A DNA stretch of 64,000 nt from Streptomyces sp. NBC_00569 (GCF_036345255.1 NZ_CP107783.1:5195501-5259500), one strand, 5' to 3'. Shown: positions 39,035 through 48,037, numbered from the stretch's first letter. The notes: generated from the letters alone by a model not told the origin. Program-made: numbers and translations.

Positions 39035-40156
39035 TCAGCGCCGCGACATGTAGATGTCGAGGGCCTTGTGCAGCAGCTTGTTGAGCGGGAAGTCCCACTC
39101 GCCGAGGTACTCGGCAGCCTGCCCACCGGTGCCCACCTTGAACTGGATCAGACCGAAGAGGTGATCCGACTCGTCGAGCGAGTCGCTGATGCCGCGCAGG
39201 TCGTAGGCCGTCGCGCCGAGCGCGTAGGCGTCGCGGAGCATCCGCCACTGCATCGCGTTCGAGGGCCTGACCTCACGGCCGATGTTGTCGGAGGCTCCGT
39301 AGGAGTACCAGACATGCCCCCCGACCACGAGCATCGTCGCCGCCGACAGGTTCACCCCGTTGTGGCGGGCGAAGTACAGCCGCATGCGGTTGGGGTCCTC
39401 GCTGTTGAGGGCCGTCCACATGCGCTGGAAGTACGACAGAGGGCGGGGCCGGAAGTGGTCGCGCACAGCCGTGATCTCGTAGAGACGCTGCCACTCGGCG
39501 AGGTCCTGGTAGCCGCCCTGGACGACCTCGACGCCGGCCTTCTCGGCCTTCTTGATGTTGCGGCGCCAGAGCTGGTTGAAGGCCTTGTGCACGTCCTCGA
39601 GGGAGCGGTTGGCCAGCGGCACCTGGAAGACGTAGCGGGGCTGGACGTCGCCGAAGCCGGCGCCGCCGTCCTCGCCCTGCTGCCAGCCCATGCGGCGGAG
39701 CTTGTCGGCGACCTCGAAGGCGCGCGGCTCGATGAAGTCGGCCTCGATGTCGCGCAGGCGCTTGACATCCGGGTCCTGGATGCCCTTCTTGATCGACGTG
39801 GCCTCCCAGCGCCGGATGATCACCGGCGGGCCCATCTTCACGGAGAAGGCGCCCTGCTGCTTGAGGTGCGCCAGCATCGGACGCATCCAGTCGTCGAGGT
39901 TCGGAGCGAACCAGTTGATGACCGGGCCCTCGGGCAGATAGGCGAGATAGCGCTTGATCTTGGGCAGCTGCCGGTACAGGACCAGGCCCGCACCGACCAT
40001 CTCGCCGGTCCGCTCGTCGAACCATCCCAGGCTCTCGGAGCGCCACTCCGCCTTCACATCAGCCCATGCCGGGACCTGCATGTGGCTAGCCGAGGGCAGG
40101 CTCTGGATGTATGCCAGATGCTGCTCTCGGCTGATGGTCCTCAGGGTCAGGCTCAT
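39035..40156 (-). CDS. femX: FemX: peptidoglycan interpeptide bridge glycyltransferase
   Basis: A 373-aa FemABX-family enzyme that adds glycine from Gly-tRNA to lipid II, building the LL-diaminopimelate-glycine bridge of Streptomyces. It starts MSLTLRTISREQHLAYI. The two GNAT-like domains show DVKAEWRSESLGWF, LPKIKRYLAYLPEGPVI, and near the end GATAYDLRGISDSLDES and HLFGLIQFKVGTGG. ATG 40156 is fixed by GAGGAG about 9 nt upstream; upstream frame to 40630 is not used. The start region forms one arm of a 15-bp inverted repeat with 40234-40248. The S. coelicolor orthologue is essential in a wild-type wall. Confidence 0.92.
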   Translation of the reverse strand: MSLTLRTISREQHLAYIQSLPSASHMQVPAWADVKAEWRSESLGWFDERTGEMVGAGLVLYRQLPKIKRYLAYLPEGPVINWFAPNLDDWMRPMLAHLKQQGAFSVKMGPPVIIRRWEATSIKKGIQDPDVKRLRDIEADFIEPRAFEVADKLRRMGWQQGEDGGAGFGDVQPRYVFQVPLANRSLEDVHKAFNQLWRRNIKKAEKAGVEVVQGGYQDLAEWQRLYEITAVRDHFRPRPLSYFQRMWTALNSEDPNRMRLYFARHNGVNLSAATMLVVGGHVWYSYGASDNIGREVRPSNAMQWRMLRDAYALGATAYDLRGISDSLDESDHLFGLIQFKVGTGGQAAEYLGEWDFPLNKLLHKALDIYMSRR

Positions 40157-40248
40157 TCGGGGCGCTCCTCGGGCTGGTGTGTCCCCATGGGTACAAGGGC
40201 TCCGGCTCTCGCGCCGAAGCCTACTGCGCCCTGGGAGCGCCCCGAATG
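40154..40248 (-). repeat. Inverted repeat enclosing the femX leader
   Basis: Perfect 15-nt arms at 40154-40168 and 40234-40248, separated by 65 nt. The inner arm covers the femX ATG and most of its Shine-Dalgarno sequence. In the transcript the arms would pair and hide the start. Confidence 0.7.
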
Positions 40249-40272
40249 GGCGTATGGATGCTTCGCGGACCG

Positions 40273-40587
40273 TCAGCCGATGACACCGCCGAACAGGCCA
40301 CCGTGGGCCATGCCGATGAAGAAGCCGATCGCCGAGGCACCGAGGCCCAGGATGAGACCGAAGCGCTCGCGCGTCGTCACTGAGATGAACTGGCCGTACG
40401 CGCCGGTCAGGATGCCGATCAGCCCTGCCCAGGAGCTGAGCAGGTGGAGGCCGCTGAAGAGCGAAGAGATGATGGCGATCGCCCCGAGGATCATCGCCAC
40501 CGCGACCAGCGAGTCCTGGAGGGGATGGGGCTTCCCGTCCGTGGCGAAGAGAGATGTCGCGGTGTTGGGTCGCATTGCCTGTGCCAT
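40273..40587 (-). CDS. Small integral membrane protein
   Basis: A 104-aa protein with three hydrophobic segments (about 26-45, 50-65 and 75-100), starting MAQAMRPNTATSLFATDGKP and ending FIGMAHGGLFGGVIG. AGGAGGTG lies 6 nt before the ATG at 40587. I do not recognise a named family. It lies just upstream of femX on the same strand, 116 nt away, and could be co-transcribed with it. Confidence 0.75.
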   Translation of the reverse strand: MAQAMRPNTATSLFATDGKPHPLQDSLVAVAMILGAIAIISSLFSGLHLLSSWAGLIGILTGAYGQFISVTTRERFGLILGLGASAIGFFIGMAHGGLFGGVIG

Positions 40588-40852
40588 GTGGCACCTCCTG
40601 CGGAAGGCGGCGCATCGTAGCGCCATACACACCCGATGTGTACAGATTGTGCCCTCTCGCGGCCGGATTTCAACCGGAAGCCATGGTGCGGGTAGTCTGT
40701 ACCGTCTGCACCGGTGTCTGCTCATGTCCTGACCAGGGATCCCCGCCAGCGGGGCCCGATTGTCAGTGGCCGCCGATACCGTTGCGTACGCATCACGACC
40801 CTCCTGCCACGGAACGACCGTGGCCGCTGAGTCCAAAGGAGGTGGGTTCCAC

Positions 40853-41143
40853 ATGCGTCACTACGAAGTGATGGTCATCCTCGACCCCGATCTCGAGGAG
40901 CGCGCTGTCTCCCCGCTGATCGAGAACTTCCTCTCCGTTGTCCGTGAGGCCAACGGAAAGGTTGAGAAGGTCGACACCTGGGGCCGTCGTCGTCTCTCGT
41001 ACGAGATCAAGAAGAAGCCCGAGGGCATCTACTCGGTCATCGACCTGCAGGCCGAGCCTGCGGTCGTCAAGGAGCTCGACCGCCAGATGAACCTGAACGA
41101 GTCGGTCCTCCGGACCAAGGTCCTCCGTCCCGAGACCCACTGA
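40853..41143 (+). CDS. rpsF: Ribosomal protein S6
   Basis: A 96-aa 30S protein ([17 protein letters not shown]...KVLRPETH) that pairs with S18. AAAGGAGGTGGG lies 7 nt before ATG 40853; the frame is open 31 codons upstream but unsupported. It heads rpsF-ssb-rpsR-rplI. The leader holds a small hairpin (40806-40812 with 40818-40824) that might be related to the S6:S18 autoregulatory element, though I cannot confirm the consensus. Confidence 0.96.
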   Translation: MRHYEVMVILDPDLEERAVSPLIENFLSVVREANGKVEKVDTWGRRRLSYEIKKKPEGIYSVIDLQAEPAVVKELDRQMNLNESVLRTKVLRPETH

Positions 41144-41218
41144 GCTTCCTAGCTCAGCGGCACTCGGGTTTCGAGTAGCAGCAAGCAGCCAGCAGCAAAC
41201 CCGCCGAGAGGTTCCCCC

Positions 41219-41818
41219 ATGGCAGGCGAGACCGTCATCACGGTCGTCGGCAATCTTGTCGACGACCCCGAGCTGCGCTTCACCCCTTCCGGTGCGGCGG
41301 TCGCGAAGTTCCGTGTCGCGTCCACTCCCCGCACCTTCGACCGTCAGACGAACGAGTGGAAGGACGGCGAGAGCCTGTTCCTGACCTGCTCGGTCTGGCG
41401 TCAGGCGGCGGAGAACGTCGCGGAGTCGCTCCAGCGAGGCATGCGCGTCATCGTGCAGGGCCGGCTGAAGCAGCGGTCCTACGAGGACCGTGAGGGCGTC
41501 AAGCGCACGGTCTACGAGCTGGACGTCGAGGAAGTCGGCGCCAGCCTGAAGAACGCCACGGCCAAGGTCACCAAGACCACCGGTCGCGGTGGCCAGGGTG
41601 GTTACGGCGGCGGTGGCGGCGGCCAGCAGGGCGGAGGCAACTGGGGCGGTGGCTCCGGTGGCGGTCAGCAGCAGGGCGGCGGCGGTGCTCCCGCCGACGA
41701 CCCCTGGGCGACCGGTGCTCCGGCCGGCGGCGGCCAGCAGGGCGGCGGAGGCGGCTGGGGCGGAAGCTCCGGCGGGTCCTCCTCCGGCGGCGGCTACTCG
41801 GACGAGCCCCCCTTCTAG
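41219..41818 (+). CDS. ssb: Single-stranded DNA-binding protein
   Basis: A 199-aa SSB. The OB fold spans residues 1-115 ([38 protein letters not shown]). A Gly/Gln-rich linker of about 70 residues with repeated [13 protein letters not shown] words follows. The acidic tip SDEPPF, which binds partner repair and replication proteins, ends the chain. The linker is long, as usual for Streptomyces SsbA. It lies between rpsF and rpsR, the standard replication-translation operon. Confidence 0.96.
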   Translation: MAGETVITVVGNLVDDPELRFTPSGAAVAKFRVASTPRTFDRQTNEWKDGESLFLTCSVWRQAAENVAESLQRGMRVIVQGRLKQRSYEDREGVKRTVYELDVEEVGASLKNATAKVTKTTGRGGQGGYGGGGGGQQGGGNWGGGSGGGQQQGGGGAPADDPWATGAPAGGGQQGGGGGWGGSSGGSSSGGGYSDEPPF

Positions 41819-41876
41819 GCCTCAGGGCCAAGAGGTGGGCCGTACCCACACTTCTTGATCACACAGGAGAAACACC

Positions 41877-42113
41877 ATGGCGAAGCCGCCTGTGCGCAAG
41901 CCTAAGAAGAAGGTCTGCGCTTTCTGCAAGGACAAGGTCACGTACGTGGACTACAAGGACACGAACATGCTGCGGAAGTTCATTTCCGACCGCGGCAAGA
42001 TCCGTGCCCGCCGCGTGACCGGCAACTGCACGCAGCACCAGCGTGACGTCGCCACGGCCGTGAAGAACAGCCGTGAGATGGCGCTGCTGCCCTACACGTC
42101 CACCGCGCGATAA
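41877..42113 (+). CDS. rpsR: Ribosomal protein S18 (zinc-type)
   Basis: A 78-aa S18 with C14 and C17 in VCAFCKDK and C51/H54 in GNCTQHQRD, which together could bind zinc. Basic Lys/Arg clusters are at the N terminus. AGGAG lies about 8 nt before the ATG. In Streptomyces a zinc-free paralogue is normally encoded elsewhere under Zur control; this is the zinc-replete housekeeping form. Confidence 0.96.
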   Translation: MAKPPVRKPKKKVCAFCKDKVTYVDYKDTNMLRKFISDRGKIRARRVTGNCTQHQRDVATAVKNSREMALLPYTSTAR

Positions 42114-42131
42114 GGAAAGGGTGACCGACGA

Positions 42132-42578
42132 ATGAAGATCATCCTGACCCACGAGGTCTCTGGCCTCGGCACCGCCGGCGACGTCGTCGACGTCAAGGAC
42201 GGGTACGCCCGCAACTACCTGGTCCCGCGTGGTTTCGCGATCCGCTGGACCAAGGGTGGCGAGCAGGACGTGGCGCAGATCCGCCGCGCCCGCAAGATCC
42301 ACGAGATCGCGACCATCGAGCAGGCCAACGAGATCAAGGCCCGCCTCGAGGGTGTCAAGGTCCGCCTGAGCGTCCGCTCCGGCGACGCCGGTCGTCTCTT
42401 CGGTTCCGTCACCCAGGCTGACGTCGCTTCGGCGATCGAGACCGCTGGTGGCCCGAAGGTCGACAAGCGCCGCGTCGAGCTGGGCTCGCCGATCAAGACG
42501 CTGGGCGCCCACGAGGCGACCGTGCGTCTGCACCCCGAAGTTGCCGCCAAGGTCAGCGTCGAGGTCGTCTCCGCCTAA
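42132..42578 (+). CDS. rplI: Ribosomal protein L9
   Basis: A 148-aa L9 ([21 protein letters not shown]...KVSVEVVSA), with the N-terminal rRNA-binding domain ([13 protein letters not shown]), the long central helix, and the C-terminal domain. It lies 18 nt after rpsR. A 16-bp hairpin terminator follows and ends the operon. Confidence 0.97.
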   Translation: MKIILTHEVSGLGTAGDVVDVKDGYARNYLVPRGFAIRWTKGGEQDVAQIRRARKIHEIATIEQANEIKARLEGVKVRLSVRSGDAGRLFGSVTQADVASAIETAGGPKVDKRRVELGSPIKTLGAHEATVRLHPEVAAKVSVEVVSA

Positions 42579-42606
42579 GCACTGCGCTTGGCAGAGCTGA
42601 AGCAAA

Positions 42607-42640
42607 CGTTGGGCCGCACCCCTCGGGGTGCGGCCCAACG
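42607..42640. terminator. rplI terminator
   Basis: A 16-bp perfect inverted repeat (42607-42622 with 42625-42640) with a CCTCGG-type tight loop. It lies between convergent rplI and the MATE gene. Confidence 0.85.
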
Positions 42641-42655
42641 CGTTTCACGGTCACC

Positions 42656-42669
42656 GTTTCACGTGAAAC
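42656..42669. other. parS: parS site 10 (perfect)
   Basis: GTTTCACGTGAAAC, 5 nt beyond the MATE gene stop, with a half-site (GTTTCAC) at 42642-42648. Confidence 0.95.
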
Positions 42670-42673
42670 CGGG

Positions 42674-44011
42674 TCAGCGCGTGGCGCCCGTGACGATCCA
42701 GCGGCCCGAGCGCGAGCGCAGCCACAGCGTCAGCATCCGCACGGTCATCATCAACGTCATCGCGCCCCACAGGGCAGTGAGCCCCCCACCGAAGACCGGC
42801 ACCAGGAGGGCGACCGGCGTGAAGACCGCCAAGGTCGCGAGCATCGCCCAGGCGAGATACGGGCCGTCTCCCGCTCCCATCAGGACTCCGTCGAGAACGA
42901 AGACGATGCCGCAGACCGGCTGGGAGAGCGCGACCATCAGGAGAGCGGGCAGCGCCACGCTCTGCACTGCCTGATCATTCGTGAACAGTGGGATGAAGAG
43001 CGGTCGCGAGACGATCACCAGGAGTCCGAGGACGACCCCTGCGGCGATGCCCCACTGCACCATGCGGCGACAGGCATCGCGTGCGCCCTGGGCGTCGTCC
43101 GCTCCGAGGTAGCGCCCGATGATGGCCTGGCCCGCGATGGCAATGGCGTCCAGCGCGAAGGCCATCAGGCTCCACAGGGAGATGATGATCTGGTGCGCGG
43201 CAATGTCCGCGTCTCCGAGGCGGGCTGCGATCGCGGTAGCGATCATGAGGATCGCGCGCAGCGAGAGGGTGCGGACGAGTAGCGGGGCGCCTGCCTGGGC
43301 GCAGGCTCGTATCCCGGCGGCATCGGGACGCAGGGAAGCGCCGTGACGACGGGCACCGCGTACGACGACGACGAGATAGACGGCCGCCATGGTGAGCTGG
43401 GCGATGACGGTGCCCCAAGCGGATCCCGCGATGCCCAGGTCGGCGCCGTAGACGAGCCCTGCGTTGAGCGCGCCATTGGCGACGAAGCCTCCGACTGCGA
43501 CATAGAGCGGAGTCTTGGTGTTCTGGAGGCCACGGAGGACTCCTGTCGCCGCGAGGACGACGAGCATCGCCGGGATGCCGAGCGCGGAGATCCGCAGATA
43601 CGTGATTGCGTAGGGCGCCGCGGTGTGCGAGGCGCCGAACAGCTCGACGAGAGCGGGGGCGGTGGGCAGGACGATAGCGATGACCACGGCGCCGAGCAGC
43701 AGTGCGAGCCAGATCCCGTCCATGCCCTGACGGATCGCGGACTGGAGATCTCCGGCGCCGACGCGGCGGGCCACCGCGGCCGTGGTCGCGTAGGCCAGGA
43801 AGACGAAGACGCTGACGGCGGTCATCAGGAGGGACGAGGCGACAGCGAGACCGGCCAGTTGGGCAGTGCCCAGATGGCCGACGATGGCGCTGTCGGCCAT
43901 CACGAAAAGAGGCTCGGCGACGAGCGCGCCGAAGGCGGGGACGGCCAGCGCGACGATCTCACGGTCATGCCGCCGCCGGGCGGCCTTGGGCGCCGCGGGA
44001 GCCTGTGTCAT
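42674..44011 (-). CDS. MATE family efflux transporter (DinF-like)
   Basis: A 445-aa exporter with 12 hydrophobic segments in two similar halves. MATE features include AEPLFVMADSAIVGHLGTA in helix 1 and LWSLMAFALDAIAIAGQAIIGRYLGA in the second half. It probably expels cationic drugs or dyes using H+ or Na+; the substrate is not evident. ATG 44011 (MTQAPAAPKA) is my start; TTG 44020 is in frame. It is convergent with rplI and divergent from dnaB, with which it shares a 458-nt intergenic region. Confidence 0.86.
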   Translation of the reverse strand: MTQAPAAPKAARRRHDREIVALAVPAFGALVAEPLFVMADSAIVGHLGTAQLAGLAVASSLLMTAVSVFVFLAYATTAAVARRVGAGDLQSAIRQGMDGIWLALLLGAVVIAIVLPTAPALVELFGASHTAAPYAITYLRISALGIPAMLVVLAATGVLRGLQNTKTPLYVAVGGFVANGALNAGLVYGADLGIAGSAWGTVIAQLTMAAVYLVVVVRGARRHGASLRPDAAGIRACAQAGAPLLVRTLSLRAILMIATAIAARLGDADIAAHQIIISLWSLMAFALDAIAIAGQAIIGRYLGADDAQGARDACRRMVQWGIAAGVVLGLLVIVSRPLFIPLFTNDQAVQSVALPALLMVALSQPVCGIVFVLDGVLMGAGDGPYLAWAMLATLAVFTPVALLVPVFGGGLTALWGAMTLMMTVRMLTLWLRSRSGRWIVTGATR

Positions 44012-44199
44012 GAGCACCAATGTAATCTTCCACAGGTAAGAGATGCAACCGCCTTTGAGTCCTTACTTTGCTACGTCTGAGACATGGCGTCACGCACCGT
44101 TTACAGGGATCTTGAGTCGACCGGGAAAGTATTTTTCCTGCACAGCCGGTGGACGGGAAAGTCGCAGGTCAGGCACGTTTCTGCGCGCCTCCTGAGGGC

Positions 44200-44288
44200 T
44201 TGTTCACAGGGCTGTCCACCGTGTCGTGCACAGGTTTTGCGGAGTTCTCCACAGCGAGAGGCCCTTCATCCACAACGCCTGTGGATAA
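44200..44288. promoter_or_regulatory. Cluster of DnaA-box-like sites ahead of dnaB
   Basis: Six 9-mers in 89 nt: TTGTTCACA 44200, CTGTCCACC 44212, TCGTGCACA 44224, TTCTCCACA 44245, TCATCCACA 44266, and TGTGGATAA 44280 (the complement of TTATCCACA, perfect E. coli-type box). A GGTGGACGG lies at 44148. The rest of the 44012-44469 gap holds the dnaB promoter region, an AT-rich patch near 44129-44137 and no gene that I can support. Confidence 0.6.
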
Positions 44289-44469
44289 CCAGATTGGCTG
44301 AAGGTGCCGAGGGGCCTACCGTGGTGCGGCGCCCGCCACGATTTCAGGCCTCGGAAACGTCATGAACCGACGCGTCAGAACCGGAGTCGGGTCCCCGTAT
44401 TTGTCAGTGTCGTGCCGTAAGAAAGAGGGCACGGCGAGGTCCGCCCGGCGGACTGGAGGAGGTGGCCCG

Positions 44470-45945
44470 GTGAGTATCTCCGAGCCTTTGGACGACCCCT
44501 GGGCCGACAGCGGTCCCAGTGACCGTCTGCCTGCTTCCCGCCAGCGTGGCAGTGGTGGGCGGGGGCGCGAGGAGCAGCACGACCGCGGTGGCGACGGCGG
44601 CTGGGACGACGGAGCACCGTCCTTCGAGCGGGTACCGCCCCAGGACCTCGATGCCGAGCAGTCGGTCCTCGGCGGAATGCTCCTGTCGAAGGACGCGATC
44701 GCCGACGTCGTCGAGGTGATCAAGGGGCACGACTTCTACCGCCCCGCGCACGAGACGATCTTCACCGCGGTTCTCGACCTGTACGCGAAGGGCGAGCCGG
44801 CCGACCCGATCACGGTCGCTGCCGAGCTCACCAAGCGGGGTGAGATCACCAAGGTCGGTGGCGCATCGTATCTGCACACCCTCGTCCAGACGGTTCCGAC
44901 CGCGGCGAATGCCGAGTACTACGCCGAGATCGTCCACGAGCGTGCGGTCCTGCGCCGCCTCGTCGAGGCGGGCACGCGCATCACGCAGATGGGATACGCG
45001 GCCGACGGCGACGTCGACGAGATCGTGAACAGTGCGCAGGCCGAGATCTACGCGGTCACCGAGCAGCGCACCAGCGAGGACTACCTTCCGCTCGGCGACA
45101 TCATGGAGGGCGCGCTCGACGAGATTGAGGCGATCGGCTCCCGTAGCGGTGAGATGACCGGTGTGCCCACCGGATTCACGGACTTCGACTCTCTGACCAA
45201 CGGCCTGCACCCCGGCCAGATGATCGTCATCGCCGCCCGTCCCGCCATGGGTAAGTCCACTCTGGCGCTCGACTTCGCCCGTGCCGCCTCGATCAAGCAC
45301 AATCTGCCCAGCGTCATCTTCTCCCTGGAAATGGGCCGGAACGAGATCGCGATGCGTCTGCTGTCCGCGGAGGCACGGGTCGCGCTGCACCACATGCGCT
45401 CCGGCACCATGACGGACGAGGACTGGACCCGGCTCGCGCGCCGGATGCCCGAGGTCTCGGCGGCGCCGCTCTACATCGACGACTCTCCGAACCTGTCGAT
45501 GATGGAGATCCGCGCGAAGTGCCGGCGCCTCAAGCAGCGCAATGACATCAAGCTTGTGATCATCGACTATCTGCAGCTGATGCAGGCCGGTGGATCGAAG
45601 CGTTCCGAGAGCCGTCAGCAGGAAGTCTCGGACATGTCGCGAAACCTGAAGCTCCTCGCCAAGGAGCTGGAAGTGCCGGTCATCGCGCTCTCGCAGCTGA
45701 ACCGTGGCCCCGAGCAGCGTACGGACAAGAAGCCGATGGTGTCCGACCTGCGTGAATCCGGATCGATCGAGCAGGACGCGGACATGGTGATCCTGCTGCA
45801 CCGCGAGGACGCCTACGAGAAGGAGTCCCCCCGCGCGGGCGAGGCGGACATCATCGTGGGCAAGCACCGTAACGGTCCGACGGCGACGATCACGGTCGCC
45901 TTCCAGGGTCACTACTCCCGCTTCGTGGACATGGCGCAGACCTGA
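44470..45945 (+). CDS. dnaB: Replicative DNA helicase DnaB
   Basis: A 491-aa hexameric helicase that unwinds at the fork. Residues 1-55 are a disordered Gly/Arg/Asp-rich leader, longer than in E. coli. The N-terminal collar domain starts near PPQDLDAEQSVLGGMLLS. The RecA-like domain has Walker A ARPAMGKST, EMGRNEIAMRLL, Walker B KLVIIDYLQLM and SQLNRGPEQR. It ends HYSRFVDMAQT. GTG 44470 has GGAGGAGGTGG upstream. The frame to 44362 is unsupported. No intein interrupts it. Confidence 0.96.
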   Translation: MSISEPLDDPWADSGPSDRLPASRQRGSGGRGREEQHDRGGDGGWDDGAPSFERVPPQDLDAEQSVLGGMLLSKDAIADVVEVIKGHDFYRPAHETIFTAVLDLYAKGEPADPITVAAELTKRGEITKVGGASYLHTLVQTVPTAANAEYYAEIVHERAVLRRLVEAGTRITQMGYAADGDVDEIVNSAQAEIYAVTEQRTSEDYLPLGDIMEGALDEIEAIGSRSGEMTGVPTGFTDFDSLTNGLHPGQMIVIAARPAMGKSTLALDFARAASIKHNLPSVIFSLEMGRNEIAMRLLSAEARVALHHMRSGTMTDEDWTRLARRMPEVSAAPLYIDDSPNLSMMEIRAKCRRLKQRNDIKLVIIDYLQLMQAGGSKRSESRQQEVSDMSRNLKLLAKELEVPVIALSQLNRGPEQRTDKKPMVSDLRESGSIEQDADMVILLHREDAYEKESPRAGEADIIVGKHRNGPTATITVAFQGHYSRFVDMAQT

Positions 45946-45958
45946 TCCCGCACGACCT

Positions 45959-45978
45959 GGTCCCGACCGGCCGGGACC
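45959..45978 (+). terminator. Weak terminator after dnaB
   Basis: A 7-bp G/C-rich hairpin (45959-45965 with 45972-45978), 14 nt after the dnaB stop. Confidence 0.4.
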
Positions 45979-46075
45979 TGCGCGCTCTGAACGTGTGCGC
46001 TCTGGACCTGCTCTGCCCGGATCCGTCGGCCTAAAAGCGGTCGACGCCCGGCATCCGGCGGGGTGGACTTGGGGC

Positions 46076-47461
46076 ATGACGACATCCCCTGAAGAACTGC
46101 TGCCCACGACGCGCCGAGCTCTGTTGCACCGCATCGCCACCGCTCAGGCGGAAGGCCGATCGCCTTCGCTGGTGGCCGCGGTCGTGCGTGACGGTCAGCC
46201 GGTGTGGAGCGATGGGCGTACGTGCGTGGACGGGCATGCTCCGGACGAGGACGTGCAGTACCGGATCGGCTCGATCACCAAGACGTTCACTGCCGTGCTG
46301 GTGTTGAGGTTGCGGGACGAGGGAGCGCTCGACCTGGGCGACCCGCTGGAGAAGCATCTGCCGGGCACCGGCGCCGGCCAGGTCACCATCGCCGAACTCC
46401 TGGCACACACCGGTGGGTTGGCGGCCGAGGCCCCCGGACCGTGGTGGGAGCGTTCGTCGTCCTCGTTGCGTCCCGAGCTCGCCGATGTGCTGGGCGAGGA
46501 GCCGTTCCGGCATCCGGTCGGCAAGCAGCATCACTACTCCAACCCCGGCTACACGCTGCTGGGTTCTCTGGTCGAGGAGTTGCGCGGTGCTCCGTGGGAG
46601 GACGTCCTGCGCCGCGAGGTCCTGGAGCCGCTCGGTCTGCACCGGACGAGCGGGCAGCCGCAGGCCCCGCACGCCGGTGGCTGGGCCGTGCACCCTTGGG
46701 CCGATGTGATGATGCCGGAACCCGCGGAGGACCTGGGGCTGATGGCTCCGGCGGGCCAACTCTGGTCGACGGCAGCAGACTTGGGACGGTTCGCCGTGTT
46801 CCTCATGGAAGGTGACGACCGGGTTCTGAGTGCGCAGTCCGTACGTGAGATGCGCACGCCCGCGGCACCCACGCTGCCGGGGGACTGGGATTCCTCGTAC
46901 GGCCTCGGTCTGCAGCTGGTACGGAGGAACGGCCGAGTGTTGGCCGGGCACGGTGGTTCGCTGCCCGGGTTCGTGGCCGGGCTGTGGCTGAGCGAGGAGG
47001 ACGGCCTGGCCGCGGTCACGCTCGCCAACTGCACGTCAGGCGTTCCCGCATCGACGGTCAGCACGGACCTGCTCCGTATCGTCGCCGACGCCGAACCGCG
47101 CATCCCTGAGCCGTGGCGGCCTCTGCCTGAGGTCGATGCGGCGGTGCTGGAGCTCGCCGGCCCCTGGTACTGGGGGACGCAGAGCACGGTGCTGCGGCTG
47201 ACGGCCGACGAGGGCGTCTCGCTCGGGCCGCTGACGGGTGGGGCACGGGACTCGCGATTCCGCCCGAACGGCGATGGAACCTGGACGGGACTGGACGGCT
47301 ACTACGCGGGGGAGCTCCTGCGCGTCGAGCGCAGGCCCGACGGGTCGGTGAGCCATCTCGATCTCGGATCGTTCGTCTTCACGCGCGAGCCGTACGAGAA
47401 GGGGGCGCCGGTTCCCGGCGGGGTGGACCCGGAGGGCTGGCGGGGGCTTCCGCGTTCCTAG
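46076..47461 (+). CDS. Serine hydrolase, beta-lactamase/DD-peptidase family
   Basis: A 461-aa member of the class C beta-lactamase-like family. The nucleophile motif is S66-I-T-K69, the second motif is Y154-S-N156 (HHYSNPGY), and the third is GHGGS. No signal peptide is visible, so it is probably cytosolic and may be an esterase or peptidase rather than a secreted beta-lactamase. The C-terminal 120 residues form a lipocalin-like extension (LAGPWYWGTQSTVLRL, GYYAGELL). ATG 46076 is chosen over the open frame to 45995. A 50-bp palindrome lies downstream. Confidence 0.85.
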   Translation: MTTSPEELLPTTRRALLHRIATAQAEGRSPSLVAAVVRDGQPVWSDGRTCVDGHAPDEDVQYRIGSITKTFTAVLVLRLRDEGALDLGDPLEKHLPGTGAGQVTIAELLAHTGGLAAEAPGPWWERSSSSLRPELADVLGEEPFRHPVGKQHHYSNPGYTLLGSLVEELRGAPWEDVLRREVLEPLGLHRTSGQPQAPHAGGWAVHPWADVMMPEPAEDLGLMAPAGQLWSTAADLGRFAVFLMEGDDRVLSAQSVREMRTPAAPTLPGDWDSSYGLGLQLVRRNGRVLAGHGGSLPGFVAGLWLSEEDGLAAVTLANCTSGVPASTVSTDLLRIVADAEPRIPEPWRPLPEVDAAVLELAGPWYWGTQSTVLRLTADEGVSLGPLTGGARDSRFRPNGDGTWTGLDGYYAGELLRVERRPDGSVSHLDLGSFVFTREPYEKGAPVPGGVDPEGWRGLPRS

Positions 47462-47524
47462 CCGATCTCGTTCCTGGTCAGCTTCGCTCTCCCGGTCGGC
47501 CTCGATCCAGGCAGGCATGGTGAA

Positions 47525-47574
47525 GGGGCCGGGTGGTCGTCTGTTTCACGTGAAACAGACGACCACCCGGCCCC
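47525..47574. terminator. 50-bp perfect palindrome: bidirectional terminator with parS core
   Basis: Two 25-nt arms (from GGGGCCGGGTGG) with no spacer, between convergent genes (stops at 47461 and 47585). The central 14 bp are a perfect parS. Confidence 0.88.
47543..47556. other. parS: parS site 11 (perfect, in terminator palindrome)
   Basis: GTTTCACGTGAAAC exactly at the centre of the 50-bp palindrome. Confidence 0.95.
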
Positions 47575-47584
47575 CTCGGCGTTG

Positions 47585-48037
47585 TCAGAGCTGGAGCTTG
47601 AAGCCCACGTGTGAGGCTTCGAAACCCAGTCGCTCATAGAAGCGGTGGGCGTCGGTACGGGTGGCGTCGGACGTCAGCTGCACCAACTGGCAGTTCTGAC
47701 GGCGGGATTCGTCCACGGCCCACTCGATGAGCAGCGTGCCGAGCCCGCTGCCACGCTCGTCCGCGTGGATACGGACGCCCTCGATGATCGAGCGCGTGGA
47801 GCCCTTCCGTGACAGCCCGGGGATGACGGTGAGCTGGAGGGTGCCGACAGTGCGCCCCTCGCGCACGGCGACGACCAGGTGCTGGTTGGGGTCCCCGGCG
47901 ATGCGTGCGTGCGCCTCCACATAAGGCGTGAGGTCGTCCGGTGACTCGCGGCCGGCGCCGAGAGCGTCGTCCGCCAGCATCGCCACGATGGCCGGGACGT
48001 CGTCGGCCACGGCAGGCCGTATCTCAAGATCTCCCAT
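47585..48037 (-). CDS. GNAT family N-acetyltransferase
   Basis: A 150-aa acetyltransferase starting MGDLEIRPAVADDVPAIVAM. The acetyl-CoA site is VRIHADERGSGLGTLLIEWA (about 90-109), and the end QLTSDATRTDAHRFYERLGF is typical of the family. The target is unknown. It is convergent with the serine hydrolase gene, and the palindrome with a parS core separates them. Confidence 0.9.
   Translation of the reverse strand: MGDLEIRPAVADDVPAIVAMLADDALGAGRESPDDLTPYVEAHARIAGDPNQHLVVAVREGRTVGTLQLTVIPGLSRKGSTRSIIEGVRIHADERGSGLGTLLIEWAVDESRRQNCQLVQLTSDATRTDAHRFYERLGFEASHVGFKLQL

Noticed and set aside
42642..42655. GTTTCACGGTCACC next to parS site 10
   Set aside because: Only the left half-site is present; the right half is lost.
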